A stretch of 43,221 nucleotides of DNA from contig CAKRXU010000025.1 of assembly GCA_934424575.1 (NCBI GenBank), positions 1 through 43,221 of the forward strand, read 5' to 3'. The position numbers were made by a program, and so were the translations under genes. The notes below the pieces were generated by a model. That model did no database searches. It was not told the origin of the DNA and worked only from the letters and a program-made list of their open reading frames with translations. Shown here piece by piece: positions 23,997 to 31,453 of the stretch. Positions within the stretch are counted from its first letter, which is position 1. The number at the start of each line of letters is the position of its first letter. The DNA is from an uncultured Blautia sp. Lineage in GTDB: Bacteria; Bacillota; Clostridia; Lachnospirales; Lachnospiraceae.

Positions 23997-25040
23997 TTAC
24001 AGTACTTCATTCAGGACAGATAATCCATACTCTGCCAGGCTGTGATCCTCCTCACCGGTTCCTCCGCTGATTCCCAGGCCTCCGATGATCGTATCGCCAA
24101 CCTTAAGTGGTACGCCGCCGCCAAAGATCACGATCCTGCCGCCATCCATCTTGTCTACGCCGTAAAAAGTTCCTCCCGGCTGTGCCAGGACGCTGAGCTC
24201 CTTCGTAGACATCTTAACTGCGACTGCTGTGTAGGCTTTCTTGGTGGCTACATCAAAACTTACAAGGAATGCTCCATCCATGACATGGACTGCGATTGGA
24301 TTTCCATCCGGGCCGCAGACCGCGATCACCGCTTTCTTGCCACGACGCGCTGCTTCCTGTTCGATTTTGTCTATCAGGCGCTTCGCGCTGTCCAGAGTGA
24401 TCCGTCCCTGGATTCCCATTCGTTTGAGAACTTCCTGGATCACTGCCTCGCTTGTCGCCGTAGTCTGTACTGCTGCCACTGGTTCTGCCTCTTTTCCACC
24501 GGAAGGTCTGCTTTCTTCCTGGTTTTGTACCGGCTGCTCTGTGGTTTCTGTATATCTGGCCATGATATACAGATAATCACTCAGACGGTTCATGTATTTC
24601 TTTGCGCCGTTGTCTGCTCCGAATTTCACACTGACAGCTGCCAGATCACGCTCCGCTCTCCTTGCAACTGCTCTTGCGATATCCAGTTCTGCCGACAGAC
24701 GGCTGCTGCCCGGAAGGATATTTTCTTCCTTCGGGCAGCTGAACAGGCCATCCAGACGATTGATCTCGTCTTCAAGCTGTCCTGTCTGATCATCTTCTGT
24801 CTTGAACTCTCTGTTAAAAGGATCTGCCACGCCTGATACGATCGTATTCAGATTCTTCTGGATACCCTCAATGAAGTGGATATCCTCCGCTCTGTCCATC
24901 ATGGTCTTGATAAGTCCAAGATGACTGGTCAGCTCATCAATCGTTCCTACCAGTTGAATACGGTCATCTGACTTGGAGACATTTTTTGTACGGACAAGGT
25001 TTGTAGTTCCCTTGTCACCGTTTGTTGTATAAATGCTCAT
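23997..25040 (-). CDS. pduO: PduO-type cobalamin adenosyltransferase fused to a HbpS/GlcG domain
   Basis: The 347-residue protein (start at 25040, GGGAG site) has two domains. Residues 1-165 are a PduO-type ATP:cob(I)alamin adenosyltransferase with YTTNGDKGTTNLV, GTIDELTSHLGL, ARAVARRAERDL and YMNRLSDYLYIMARY, all expected motif regions. After a linker, residues about 205-345 are a GlcG/HbpS-type domain (TLDSAKRLIDKIEQEAARRGKKA, GGGVPLKVGDTIIGGLGISG). This is the same architecture as PduO of B12-dependent propanediol loci. Here the dehydratase is a B12-independent glycyl-radical enzyme, so the first domain's job in this locus is unclear. It is the last gene of the operon, 27 bases after the iron alcohol dehydrogenase. 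Confidence 0.88.
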   Translation of the reverse strand: MSIYTTNGDKGTTNLVRTKNVSKSDDRIQLVGTIDELTSHLGLIKTMMDRAEDIHFIEGIQKNLNTIVSGVADPFNREFKTEDDQTGQLEDEINRLDGLFSCPKEENILPGSSRLSAELDIARAVARRAERDLAAVSVKFGADNGAKKYMNRLSDYLYIMARYTETTEQPVQNQEESRPSGGKEAEPVAAVQTTATSEAVIQEVLKRMGIQGRITLDSAKRLIDKIEQEAARRGKKAVIAVCGPDGNPIAVHVMDGAFLVSFDVATKKAYTAVAVKMSTKELSVLAQPGGTFYGVDKMDGGRIVIFGGGVPLKVGDTIIGGLGISGGTGEEDHSLAEYGLSVLNEVL

Positions 25041-25067
25041 CTCGGCATCTCCCATGTCATTTTTGAT

Positions 25068-26219
25068 TTAGAAGGACCAAAGTTTGGTGTAGATCTTGAT
25101 GATATCTTCTTTGGTCGGTGTTCGTGGGTTCGTTGGTGTGCAGGCATCCGCAAGTGCCGCCTCAGCCATCTTGTCCACTGCTGCAAAATATGCATCCGGA
25201 GTGATGGTACCAAGCTCCTGGATAGTCATCGGAATATTCATTTCCTTCTGCATGAACTGGATCCAGTTCACAAGAGAACGTACACTCATAACCTGGTTGT
25301 AATTGCTCAGTCCCAGGATGTGTGCAACTGACGCATATCGTTCTACTGCAGGAAGATATGTCTTCTGGCTTCTGCTTCTCTTGTTGACGTTCGCATTGAA
25401 TTCCACAATGTGAGGAAGGAGCATCGCGTTTGCTCTTCCGTGAGGAATATGGAACATCGCACCAAGCTGATGAGCCATGCTGTGTGTGATACCAAGTCCC
25501 GCTGTGTTAAAGGAAAGTCCTGCCAGACAGGAGGCCACGTGCATCTTCTGTCTGGCGTGCATATCACTTCCGTCGAGATATGCTCTGAGGAGGAATACTC
25601 CGCAGATTTCCATTGCCTTCTCTGCAAGTGCTGCTGAGAATTCGTTATGTCCGGTACTTACATAAGATTCCAGTGCATGTGTGAACACGTCCATTCCTGT
25701 ATCTGCTGTAATTGCCGGCGGCACGCTCTTAACAAGCTCTGCATCCAGAATCGCTTCATCAGCTGTTAAGCTGTCAGAAACCAGTGGGTATTTAACTTTT
25801 GCTTCGGTATCATTTACAACTGCAAAAGAAGTTACTTCTGATCCTGTTCCGCTTGTGGTTGGGATTGCGATCAGTCCAACCTCGCCGTAATGGTTGATCT
25901 TCAGGGCAAACTCACGGATTGCCTTGGAAGAGTCAATTGCAGAACCACCGCCAACTGCGATGATTGCTTCCGGCTGATAGCTCAGGAACTTCTTAACTCC
26001 GTCTGCGATCTTGTCGACCGGTGCATCCGGTACAACATTGTGGAAAATATCATATTCCTTACCAGCTTTTTCCAGAGGTCTGGTAATCAGATCAATCATT
26101 TTGCTCTGCACTACAAATGGGTCTGTAATGATCAGAACTCTTTTGTATGGAATGTTCTCAAGACGTTCCAGTGCATTGTCCCCAAAATGAATCGCTGTTT
26201 TCATTTCAAAGGTCTTCAT
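25068..26219 (-). CDS. Iron-dependent alcohol dehydrogenase, probable propanol dehydrogenase (PduQ-like)
   Basis: The 383-residue family III alcohol dehydrogenase has the NAD-binding GGGSAIDSSKAI and IPTTSGTGSEVT. Its Fe2+ ligands lie in TADTGMDVFTHALESY (Asp and His), GITHSMAHQLG (His) and FHIPHG (His). In this locus it most likely reduces propionaldehyde to 1-propanol, regenerating NAD+ for the aldehyde dehydrogenase; lactaldehyde reduction to 1,2-propanediol, as by FucO, is an alternative. It carries no extra terminal helix. It lies 16 bases after the DeoR gene and has an AGGGAG site. This is one of two alcohol dehydrogenases in the operon. Confidence 0.9.
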   Translation of the reverse strand: MKTFEMKTAIHFGDNALERLENIPYKRVLIITDPFVVQSKMIDLITRPLEKAGKEYDIFHNVVPDAPVDKIADGVKKFLSYQPEAIIAVGGGSAIDSSKAIREFALKINHYGEVGLIAIPTTSGTGSEVTSFAVVNDTEAKVKYPLVSDSLTADEAILDAELVKSVPPAITADTGMDVFTHALESYVSTGHNEFSAALAEKAMEICGVFLLRAYLDGSDMHARQKMHVASCLAGLSFNTAGLGITHSMAHQLGAMFHIPHGRANAMLLPHIVEFNANVNKRSRSQKTYLPAVERYASVAHILGLSNYNQVMSVRSLVNWIQFMQKEMNIPMTIQELGTITPDAYFAAVDKMAEAALADACTPTNPRTPTKEDIIKIYTKLWSF

Positions 26220-26235
26220 ATCTGTTGCTCCCTTT

Positions 26236-27009
26236 CTATGATTGCATGTCAGGATAGAGGCATTTTACGCCTGCATCTTTGAAATAACCCATCCATTTGT
26301 CTGATGGTTTCCTGTCCGTTACAACCACATCTACATCCCGCAGTTTTCCTGCTACAGAAAAAGCGGTCTGATCAAATTTTGTGCTGTCTACAACCAGAAT
26401 CTTCTCACGCCCTGATGCAATCATGGCTTTTTTTGTTGTGCCAAAGGATTCCTTAGATTCCATGATCCCCCACTCATGATCCAGTGCCTTGCAGGAAAAA
26501 ATAACCTTATCCACATAATAGGACCGGATCGATTCTTCTGTTCTGGCTCCCAGGAATGCGAGATATCCTTCTTTCATGACGCCTCCGGTTGAAATGATGT
26601 TCCAGCCGGATACGTCTGATAATTCAAGAAGAATTTCCATGGAATTTGTGATTACAGTGAGACGCTCTTTCTCCTTGAGTGCCTTTGCCGCAAAGACAGC
26701 TGTGGTACTTGCATCAAGAAAAATGTGGTCTCCCTCCTGCACCAGAGAGGCGGCGATCTCCGCCATTTTTTGTTTTCCGCTTACGTTCTGGTTTTTGCGG
26801 ATATTGAAGGGCAAATCGATACTTACATCCTCGTTTATGACTGCACCGCCATAACTCTTGATGGCAAGCCCTTCTTTTTCGAGCTTGTCAAGGTCGCGGC
26901 GGATCGTTTCTTCTGAAACTTCGTAGAGCTGACTGAGTTCGCTTACTACGACCTTTTTTTCTGCCTGAAGTTTCTCCAGAATTAAATTCCGTCTTTCTAA
27001 TGCCAGCAT
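26236..27009 (-). CDS. DeoR-family transcriptional regulator within the microcompartment operon
   Basis: The 257-residue protein has an N-terminal DeoR winged helix (LERRNLILEKLQAEKKVVVSELS then VSEETIRRDLDKLEKEGLAIKSYGGAV). The C-terminal sugar-phosphate isomerase-like sensor domain includes IFLDASTTAVFAAKAL, ITNSMEILLEL, and FGTTKKAMIASGREKILVVDSTKFDQ. Such repressors typically release DNA upon binding a sugar phosphate, here plausibly fuculose-1-phosphate, rhamnulose-1-phosphate or DHAP. Its gene lies inside the BMC operon between the tandem shell protein and the iron dehydrogenase, so it would be co-induced with its targets. Palindromes near the two operon promoters (for example 38632-38646) are candidate operators. 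Confidence 0.9.
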   Translation of the reverse strand: MLALERRNLILEKLQAEKKVVVSELSQLYEVSEETIRRDLDKLEKEGLAIKSYGGAVINEDVSIDLPFNIRKNQNVSGKQKMAEIAASLVQEGDHIFLDASTTAVFAAKALKEKERLTVITNSMEILLELSDVSGWNIISTGGVMKEGYLAFLGARTEESIRSYYVDKVIFSCKALDHEWGIMESKESFGTTKKAMIASGREKILVVDSTKFDQTAFSVAGKLRDVDVVVTDRKPSDKWMGYFKDAGVKCLYPDMQS

Positions 27010-27041
27010 TTACTTTGCCCCCTTTTGAGAACATTTATTTT

Positions 27042-27590
27042 TTATAAAAGAGAATCCATCATTCGTTTATCCGGATGTGCAATGACAGATGAATCCAGAT
27101 ACATACCTTTTTCTGCCACGAATTCTTTTGCTTTCTCGATGGAGGCTTCTACTGCTGAAACTTCTCCTGTAAGAAGCATGTAGGATTTTCCACACATACC
27201 TTTTGCGATACGAAGTTCGATAACATCTACGATCGCAGTCTTGGCTGCCTGGTCTGCTGCTTCGATAATGGAAGCTGCATCATATGTCTCCAGAATTCCC
27301 AGAGCACTGATTCCTTCTACCTGTGTTGTTCCATACATTGCCGGGAAAAGGGATTCGTGCGGGTTACCAAGTACAAAGCTGTCGATACATTTGTCCTCAT
27401 ATGTGGTTACTGCTGCGTCAACAGCGGCTTTTACTGCACTTAAATCGCCTGTGATAATTGCAATATATTTTCCCGGACATACGGTCTGTGCCTCGACGAT
27501 CTCTACATCAGAGGTCTTTACCATGGCATCTGCTGCTGTGATACCTGTGGCAGTCGTTTTAAATTCAATCATTCCGATTGCTTTACTCAT
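27042..27590 (-). CDS. pduT: Tandem-BMC shell protein, PduT-like
   Basis: The 182-residue shell trimer component contains two BMC folds (MSKAIGMIEFKTTATGITAADAMVK at 1-25; GISALGILETYDAASIIEAAD starting about 93). The first domain has TVCPGKYIAIITGD and the second GMCGKSYMLLTGE, placing cysteines next to the central-pore loops. In PduT one such cysteine per monomer holds a 4Fe-4S cluster at the trimer axis. This and the adjacent RnfC-like gene suggest an electron conduit through the shell. The ATG at 27590 has AAGGA ten bases before it; the upstream GTG at 27599 is too close to that site to be preferred. Confidence 0.86.
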   Translation of the reverse strand: MSKAIGMIEFKTTATGITAADAMVKTSDVEIVEAQTVCPGKYIAIITGDLSAVKAAVDAAVTTYEDKCIDSFVLGNPHESLFPAMYGTTQVEGISALGILETYDAASIIEAADQAAKTAIVDVIELRIAKGMCGKSYMLLTGEVSAVEASIEKAKEFVAEKGMYLDSSVIAHPDKRMMDSLL

Positions 27591-27606
27591 GTTCTGCACG
27601 TCCTTT

Positions 27607-28935
27607 CTACTTTGCTGCGATTATGATATGGCGATCTGTTACTTCAGTTACTCTTCCTGAGATACTTGCATGAATGCTTACGCTTAATCCGTCAGCATGC
27701 TGCGCGATCATCTGTCCCTTGGTTACTGTGTCGCCTGTCTTCACAATTGCCTGTGCCGGTGCTCCGATGTGCTGGCTCAGAAGGATCTTGACCTTGGATA
27801 CCGAAACTACGTTCTCATCCATCGGTGCGTCCTTGTCGTATTTTGTCAGTCCTAAACGGGCCATCAGACGTTCTTCCGGAACCTTGCGATATTCTCTTGA
27901 AGGTTTAACCGGTACCGGCTGAACTCCCTGAGGAGGTCTGATACCTGCTTTACGAAGTCCGCCCTTCATGTCTGCAAGAAGTGATCTTGGTGCCAGACTC
28001 TGCGGGCAGGCATACATTTCGCATACACCGCAGGAACTGCAGAATGCGGAATTGATGTATGGATTTACATCTCTGAAATCTCCGGCAGATGCTGCTCTCA
28101 TAAAGCGTGCCGGGTCGATCGGATGTCCGAGGTTATGTCTCGGGCAAAGATCTGTACAGGTATTACACTGACAGCAAATAGATGCTGCACGTTTTAAGTC
28201 GATTGCTGAAGTTCTTCTTTTCTTCATGACGATCTGATGATCGTGTGGAAGAACGAGAACTGCGTTTGTTGTTTTGGTTACCGGATCTGATCCGTTGCCA
28301 ATGCGTCCCATCATCGGTCCGCCTACAAAATAAACAGGATCTTTTGTGGTAATGTCACCAGCCTGTGCTACTACTTCATCCAGTGTACAGCCCAGCGGTA
28401 CCTTGACTGTTACAGGATGACCAACTTCTGCTACTACAGATACGTATTTCTCTGTTACAGGCTTCTGTGATGTCACTGCCTGATATACATTGTAGATTGT
28501 CTCTACATTGAATACAATGACGCCCTGCTCAATCGGCAGTCCGCCAGGTCTGCAAACACGTCCTGTAGCTTCATAGATCAGCACAACTTCATCGCCCATC
28601 GGATACACTTCATCAAGAAGATGGATCTTCAGGCCAGGAAATTCTTCAATGTGCTGCTGCAGTGCCTTGATCGTCTGAACATAGGATTTCTTGATTCCGA
28701 TGATTGCCTGTGAAGCACCAACGGTTTCCATAACCATATGGAAAGTTTTCATGATCTCATATGCATGTTTCTCAAGTAACTGTCTGTGAAGTTTCAGCAA
28801 TGGTTCACATTCTGCACAGTTCATAAGAATTGTGTCCGCCTTGTCAGTAAGCTTGGCGTATGTCGGGAAACCGGCTCCACCTGCACCTACGACGCCACTG
28901 TCCTGTATAATTTTCTGTAAATCTTTGATTTCCAT
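27607..28935 (-). CDS. pduS: RnfC/PduS-like iron-sulfur flavoprotein
   Basis: The 442-residue protein (start 28935, GGAG site inside the EutN gene end) has an RnfC-type N-terminus with GVVGAGGAGFPTYAKL and MNCAECEPLL, and a Rossmann-like/SLBB middle. Two 4Fe-4S motifs follow, CCQCNTCTDLCPRH and CSSCGVCEMYACPQ, and the C-terminal domain is biotinyl-like. PduS members oxidise NADH and pass electrons, in the classical system for cobalamin reduction. Here it could vent electrons through the PduT-like shell protein to keep the internal NAD pool oxidised. A longer upstream frame to 29085 overlaps the EutN gene and is rejected. Confidence 0.87.
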   Translation of the reverse strand: MEIKDLQKIIQDSGVVGAGGAGFPTYAKLTDKADTILMNCAECEPLLKLHRQLLEKHAYEIMKTFHMVMETVGASQAIIGIKKSYVQTIKALQQHIEEFPGLKIHLLDEVYPMGDEVVLIYEATGRVCRPGGLPIEQGVIVFNVETIYNVYQAVTSQKPVTEKYVSVVAEVGHPVTVKVPLGCTLDEVVAQAGDITTKDPVYFVGGPMMGRIGNGSDPVTKTTNAVLVLPHDHQIVMKKRRTSAIDLKRAASICCQCNTCTDLCPRHNLGHPIDPARFMRAASAGDFRDVNPYINSAFCSSCGVCEMYACPQSLAPRSLLADMKGGLRKAGIRPPQGVQPVPVKPSREYRKVPEERLMARLGLTKYDKDAPMDENVVSVSKVKILLSQHIGAPAQAIVKTGDTVTKGQMIAQHADGLSVSIHASISGRVTEVTDRHIIIAAK

Positions 28936-28939
28936 GGCG

Positions 28940-29206
28940 TTACTCCAATCCTGCACCATCATCGATGATTCCGACGATCGCGGCATCGATCGGTGCTGTT
29001 TCTTCACCGCAGCCAATCCTTGCTGCGCTTCCTTGTGCCACCAATACATACTCCCCGATTCCTGCGCCGATGATATCGATCGCAACGATCTGGGATAAGT
29101 CAGTTTTCATATGATGCACCGGCTCCACAATCATGAATTTCTGTCCTATTAACTTGTCACTCTTCCGCGTGGAAACCACGCTTCCAACTATTTTACCTAC
29201 TATCAT
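28940..29206 (-). CDS. EutN/CcmL-type pentameric shell vertex protein
   Basis: This 88-residue BMC-P protein begins MIVGKIVGSVVSTRKSDKLIG and contains KFMIVEP, IVAIDIIGAGIGEYVLVAQGSAAR and a C-terminal DAAIVGIIDD, all standard positions of the EutN/CcmL fold. Pentamers cap the twelve vertices of the polyhedral shell. It is the only vertex protein in the locus. Four bases separate it from the RnfC-like gene, and it has a GGAGG site before its ATG. Confidence 0.93.
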   Translation of the reverse strand: MIVGKIVGSVVSTRKSDKLIGQKFMIVEPVHHMKTDLSQIVAIDIIGAGIGEYVLVAQGSAARIGCGEETAPIDAAIVGIIDDGAGLE

Positions 29207-29282
29207 GTGTGTGCCTCCGCATTATTATATAATCCCCTAATGCCGGTGGCATACGCCACCGGCTGATCCAGGAGATTCGTAT

Positions 29283-29927
29283 TTACTTTATGATGGTAAC
29301 TGTATTGCCTGTGGCAATCTTTGCTGCATTCGCTTCATCTGTATCAATGTGCATTTCCAGTGTAAAGCTGTCGTCTACACGGATCGCAACATGATTGAAA
29401 ATAGTTCCGCGCTCGTTATCTGCCTTAACAGAAACGATATCGCCATTCTTGACACCGGCTGCCTGTGCATCCTTAGGAGACATGTGGATGTGACGCATAG
29501 CCACGATACATCCCTCTTTGAGATAGATGGCACCCTTCGGTCCAACGATCGCGATCGGTGCGCTTCCTGCAATGTCACCGGACATACGTACCGGAACATT
29601 CATTCCAAGTTTGATGGCATCTGTTGCTGATACCTCAACCTGTGTTGCGCTGCGGACCGGTCCGAGTACACGGACGTTCTCGATCGCACGGAGTTTCAGA
29701 CCAATGATCGTAACAGTTTCGTTTGATGCGAACTGTCCGCCCATCAGATCTTTCTTCTTGGTGAGCTGATATCCAGGTCCGAATAATGTCTCTACGTGCT
29801 CCTGTGTCAGGTGAACATGTCTTGCGGAAACTCCAATTGGAACCATGAAGCCATTGCCTTTTTCTTCTGACTGATTGATGGCGTCAATGACCATCTTTGT
29901 GATCAGTTCGATATTCTTTGATTCCAA
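29283..29927 (-). CDS. pduL: Phosphate propanoyltransferase PduL
   Basis: In this 214-residue protein with a TTG start (AGGTG site), the first 20 residues (IELITKMVIDAINQ) form an amphipathic encapsulation-peptide-like helix. Two PduL beta-barrel domains follow, with the zinc histidine motif SARHVHLT (about 35) and MRHIHMSPKDA near residue 145. It converts propionyl-CoA and phosphate to propionyl phosphate, recycling CoA inside the compartment. It sits between the shell vertex gene and a BMC-H gene. The presence of the N-terminal helix indicates lumen targeting. Confidence 0.93.
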   Translation of the reverse strand: MESKNIELITKMVIDAINQSEEKGNGFMVPIGVSARHVHLTQEHVETLFGPGYQLTKKKDLMGGQFASNETVTIIGLKLRAIENVRVLGPVRSATQVEVSATDAIKLGMNVPVRMSGDIAGSAPIAIVGPKGAIYLKEGCIVAMRHIHMSPKDAQAAGVKNGDIVSVKADNERGTIFNHVAIRVDDSFTLEMHIDTDEANAAKIATGNTVTIIK

Positions 29928-29964
29928 GATTACACCTGCTTTCTTCCGTTTTTAGGATCTTTGG

Positions 29965-30243
29965 TTATTTGATTGACGGAAGGATTTTTTCTACGTCTGT
30001 GTGTGGTCTCGGGATTACGTGTGTAGCAACGAGTTCTCCAAGTCTGGATGCTGCTGCGCTTCCGCTCTCTACTGCAGATTTAACAGCTCCTACATCTCCA
30101 CGTACCATAACTGTTACCAGTCCGGATCCGATTTTCTCTGTTCCTACAAGTGCAACGTTAGCTGCTTTGCACATCTGGTCTGCTGCTTCGATAGCTGCTG
30201 TAAGTCCTCTGGTTTCTACCATTCCTAATGCTTCCTGTGTCAT
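29965..30243 (-). CDS. BMC-H shell protein, PduA/J type (second near-identical copy)
   Basis: The 92-residue hexamer-forming shell protein begins MTQEALGMVETRGLTAAIEAAD and has the PduA-type pore loop EKIGSGLVTVMVRGDVGAV and the C-terminal ATHVIPRPHTDVEKILP. It differs from the 30778-31053 product at only about six positions (for example Gln23/Ala, Cys25/Thr, Asn29/Glu), with little third-base divergence. A recent duplication or gene conversion is likely. The pore motif is the one associated with propanediol passage. Confidence 0.93.
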   Translation of the reverse strand: MTQEALGMVETRGLTAAIEAADQMCKAANVALVGTEKIGSGLVTVMVRGDVGAVKSAVESGSAAASRLGELVATHVIPRPHTDVEKILPSIK

Positions 30244-30282
30244 GATTATATCCTCCTTATGGATAACTGAAAATTAATTCTG

Positions 30283-30424
30283 GTTACTGTTCACTTCGTT
30301 CACAGCAACTTGGTCAAAATGCATTCCAAATCACCTACGGTGATAGCATTTTGCCCTGCATGTCTCGGGATTTTGCCATATTCATGGCAAAACACCTCGC
30401 GGGATATTCCCTATAAACAGTAAC
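30283..30424. repeat. Dispersed palindromic element, copy B, between two BMC genes
   Basis: 142 bases with perfect 9-base ends (GTTACTGTT / AACAGTAAC) and the internal order seen in copy A, inserted inside the microcompartment operon. Its last base is the first base of the stop triplet (minus strand) of the 30424-30735 gene. It would be transcribed as a folded RNA segment between two shell genes. Confidence 0.88.
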
Positions 30425-30735
30425 TAATTGTCTGCTACTTCCTGTGTTTTCTTCTTCCATCGGCTCGCACTCAGCTCTACGAGTTTGACGATCTCCTCGT
30501 GCGGCCGTGCGATCACTGCATAACTTGCCGGTTTCTTAATCGCGCCTGCAACAGCGGCTTCGACTGCTTCGTTCACCGCTGATACATCGCCCTGTATGAT
30601 AAGAGTTACCAGTCGTCCGCCCAGCTTACGTTCCCATGACGCCAGCTCAACGTCTGCAGTTTTGCACATGATGTCGAGTGCGTTGATCGCGGCAACGACA
30701 CCTGTGATCTCAATAAAACCATATGCTTTATTCAT
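30424..30735 (-). CDS. BMC-H shell protein with charged C-terminal extension
   Basis: This 103-residue single BMC domain reads MNKAYGFIEITGVVAAINALDIM, VTLIIQGDVSAVNEAVEAAV, YAVIARPHEEIVKLVEL, then a charged tail RWKKKTQEVADN. The pore loop is ERKLGGRLV rather than the KIGSG of its siblings, so it likely forms a hexamer with a different pore charge. The tail could face the lumen or cytosol and interact with cargo. It has an AAAGGAG site. Its stop abuts the palindromic element. Confidence 0.9.
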   Translation of the reverse strand: MNKAYGFIEITGVVAAINALDIMCKTADVELASWERKLGGRLVTLIIQGDVSAVNEAVEAAVAGAIKKPASYAVIARPHEEIVKLVELSASRWKKKTQEVADN

Positions 30736-30777
30736 GAGCGAACTCCTTTTGACTGATCTGTATGTATTCCACTAAGA

Positions 30778-31053
30778 TCAGATCTTTGGAAGAATTTTCT
30801 CTACGTCTGTGTGCGGTCTCGGGATTACGTGTGTAGCAACGAGCTCTCCAAGTCTGGATGCTGCTGCGCTTCCGCTCTCTACTGCTGCCTTAACAGCTCC
30901 TACGTCTCCACGTACCATAACTGTTACCAATCCGGATCCGATCTTCTCTGTTCCTACAAGTGCAACTTCTGCTGCCTTTGTCATTGCATCGGCTGCTTCA
31001 ATTGCAGCTGTCAGTCCTCTGGTTTCTACCATTCCTAAAGCTTCCTGTGCCAT
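30778..31053 (-). CDS. BMC-H shell protein, PduA/J type (first copy)
   Basis: The 91-residue protein has the pattern GMVETRGLTAAIEAADAMTKAAEVALVG, pore loop EKIGSGLV, and HVIPRPHTDVEKILPKI. It is a canonical hexameric facet protein of propanediol-type compartments. It is almost identical to the copy at 29965-30243, the two being separated by the divergent BMC-H gene and a palindromic element. It has an AGGAGG site and lies 64 bases downstream of the next BMC gene's stop. Confidence 0.93.
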   Translation of the reverse strand: MAQEALGMVETRGLTAAIEAADAMTKAAEVALVGTEKIGSGLVTVMVRGDVGAVKAAVESGSAAASRLGELVATHVIPRPHTDVEKILPKI

Positions 31054-31117
31054 GATTTATTCCTCCTGAATCATTTCATTTCTGTTGAATTATTGCTGTA
31101 CCAGGATCTAAGCTGCG

Positions 31118-31432
31118 TCAGCTTTTATCCAGGGCGCTGATTTTCAGCATCTTCACCGTATCCTCTGTCGGATTCGGTATCACGTAGTGCTGCACTACAC
31201 CAGTTCTCCGGTTTGCTTCTGCCATTCCTGCTTCTACTGCTGCGGTCACATCCTCAACACTTCCGCGGAACTTGATGCATACCAGAAGCGGTACTGGCAG
31301 GCTGTCAGCATTCGCAGGTTTGTTCTTATCGAACACCTCCAGGCGGACATTGGCTGCCTTGCACCCTGCATCTGCCGCTACAAAGGCCGTTGCCAGCCCA
31401 AATACCTCTAAAATTCCTACAGCTTCTGCCAT
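31118..31432 (-). CDS. BMC-H shell protein with enlarged pore loop
   Basis: This 104-residue single BMC domain (MAEAVGILEVFGLATAFVAADAG ... GMAEANRRTGVVQHYVIPNPTEDTVKML) has the usual short pore loop replaced by a longer segment, DKNKPANADSLPVPLLVCIKF. This loop is characteristic of a distinct shell type that accompanies glycyl-radical compartments. It may line a wider pore for cofactors or aldehydes (inference). It is the first shell gene of the operon, 21 bases after the Zn-alcohol dehydrogenase, with an AAAGGAG site. Confidence 0.88.
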   Translation of the reverse strand: MAEAVGILEVFGLATAFVAADAGCKAANVRLEVFDKNKPANADSLPVPLLVCIKFRGSVEDVTAAVEAGMAEANRRTGVVQHYVIPNPTEDTVKMLKISALDKS

Positions 31433-31453
31433 TTTGCTTCTCCTTTACCGGAA

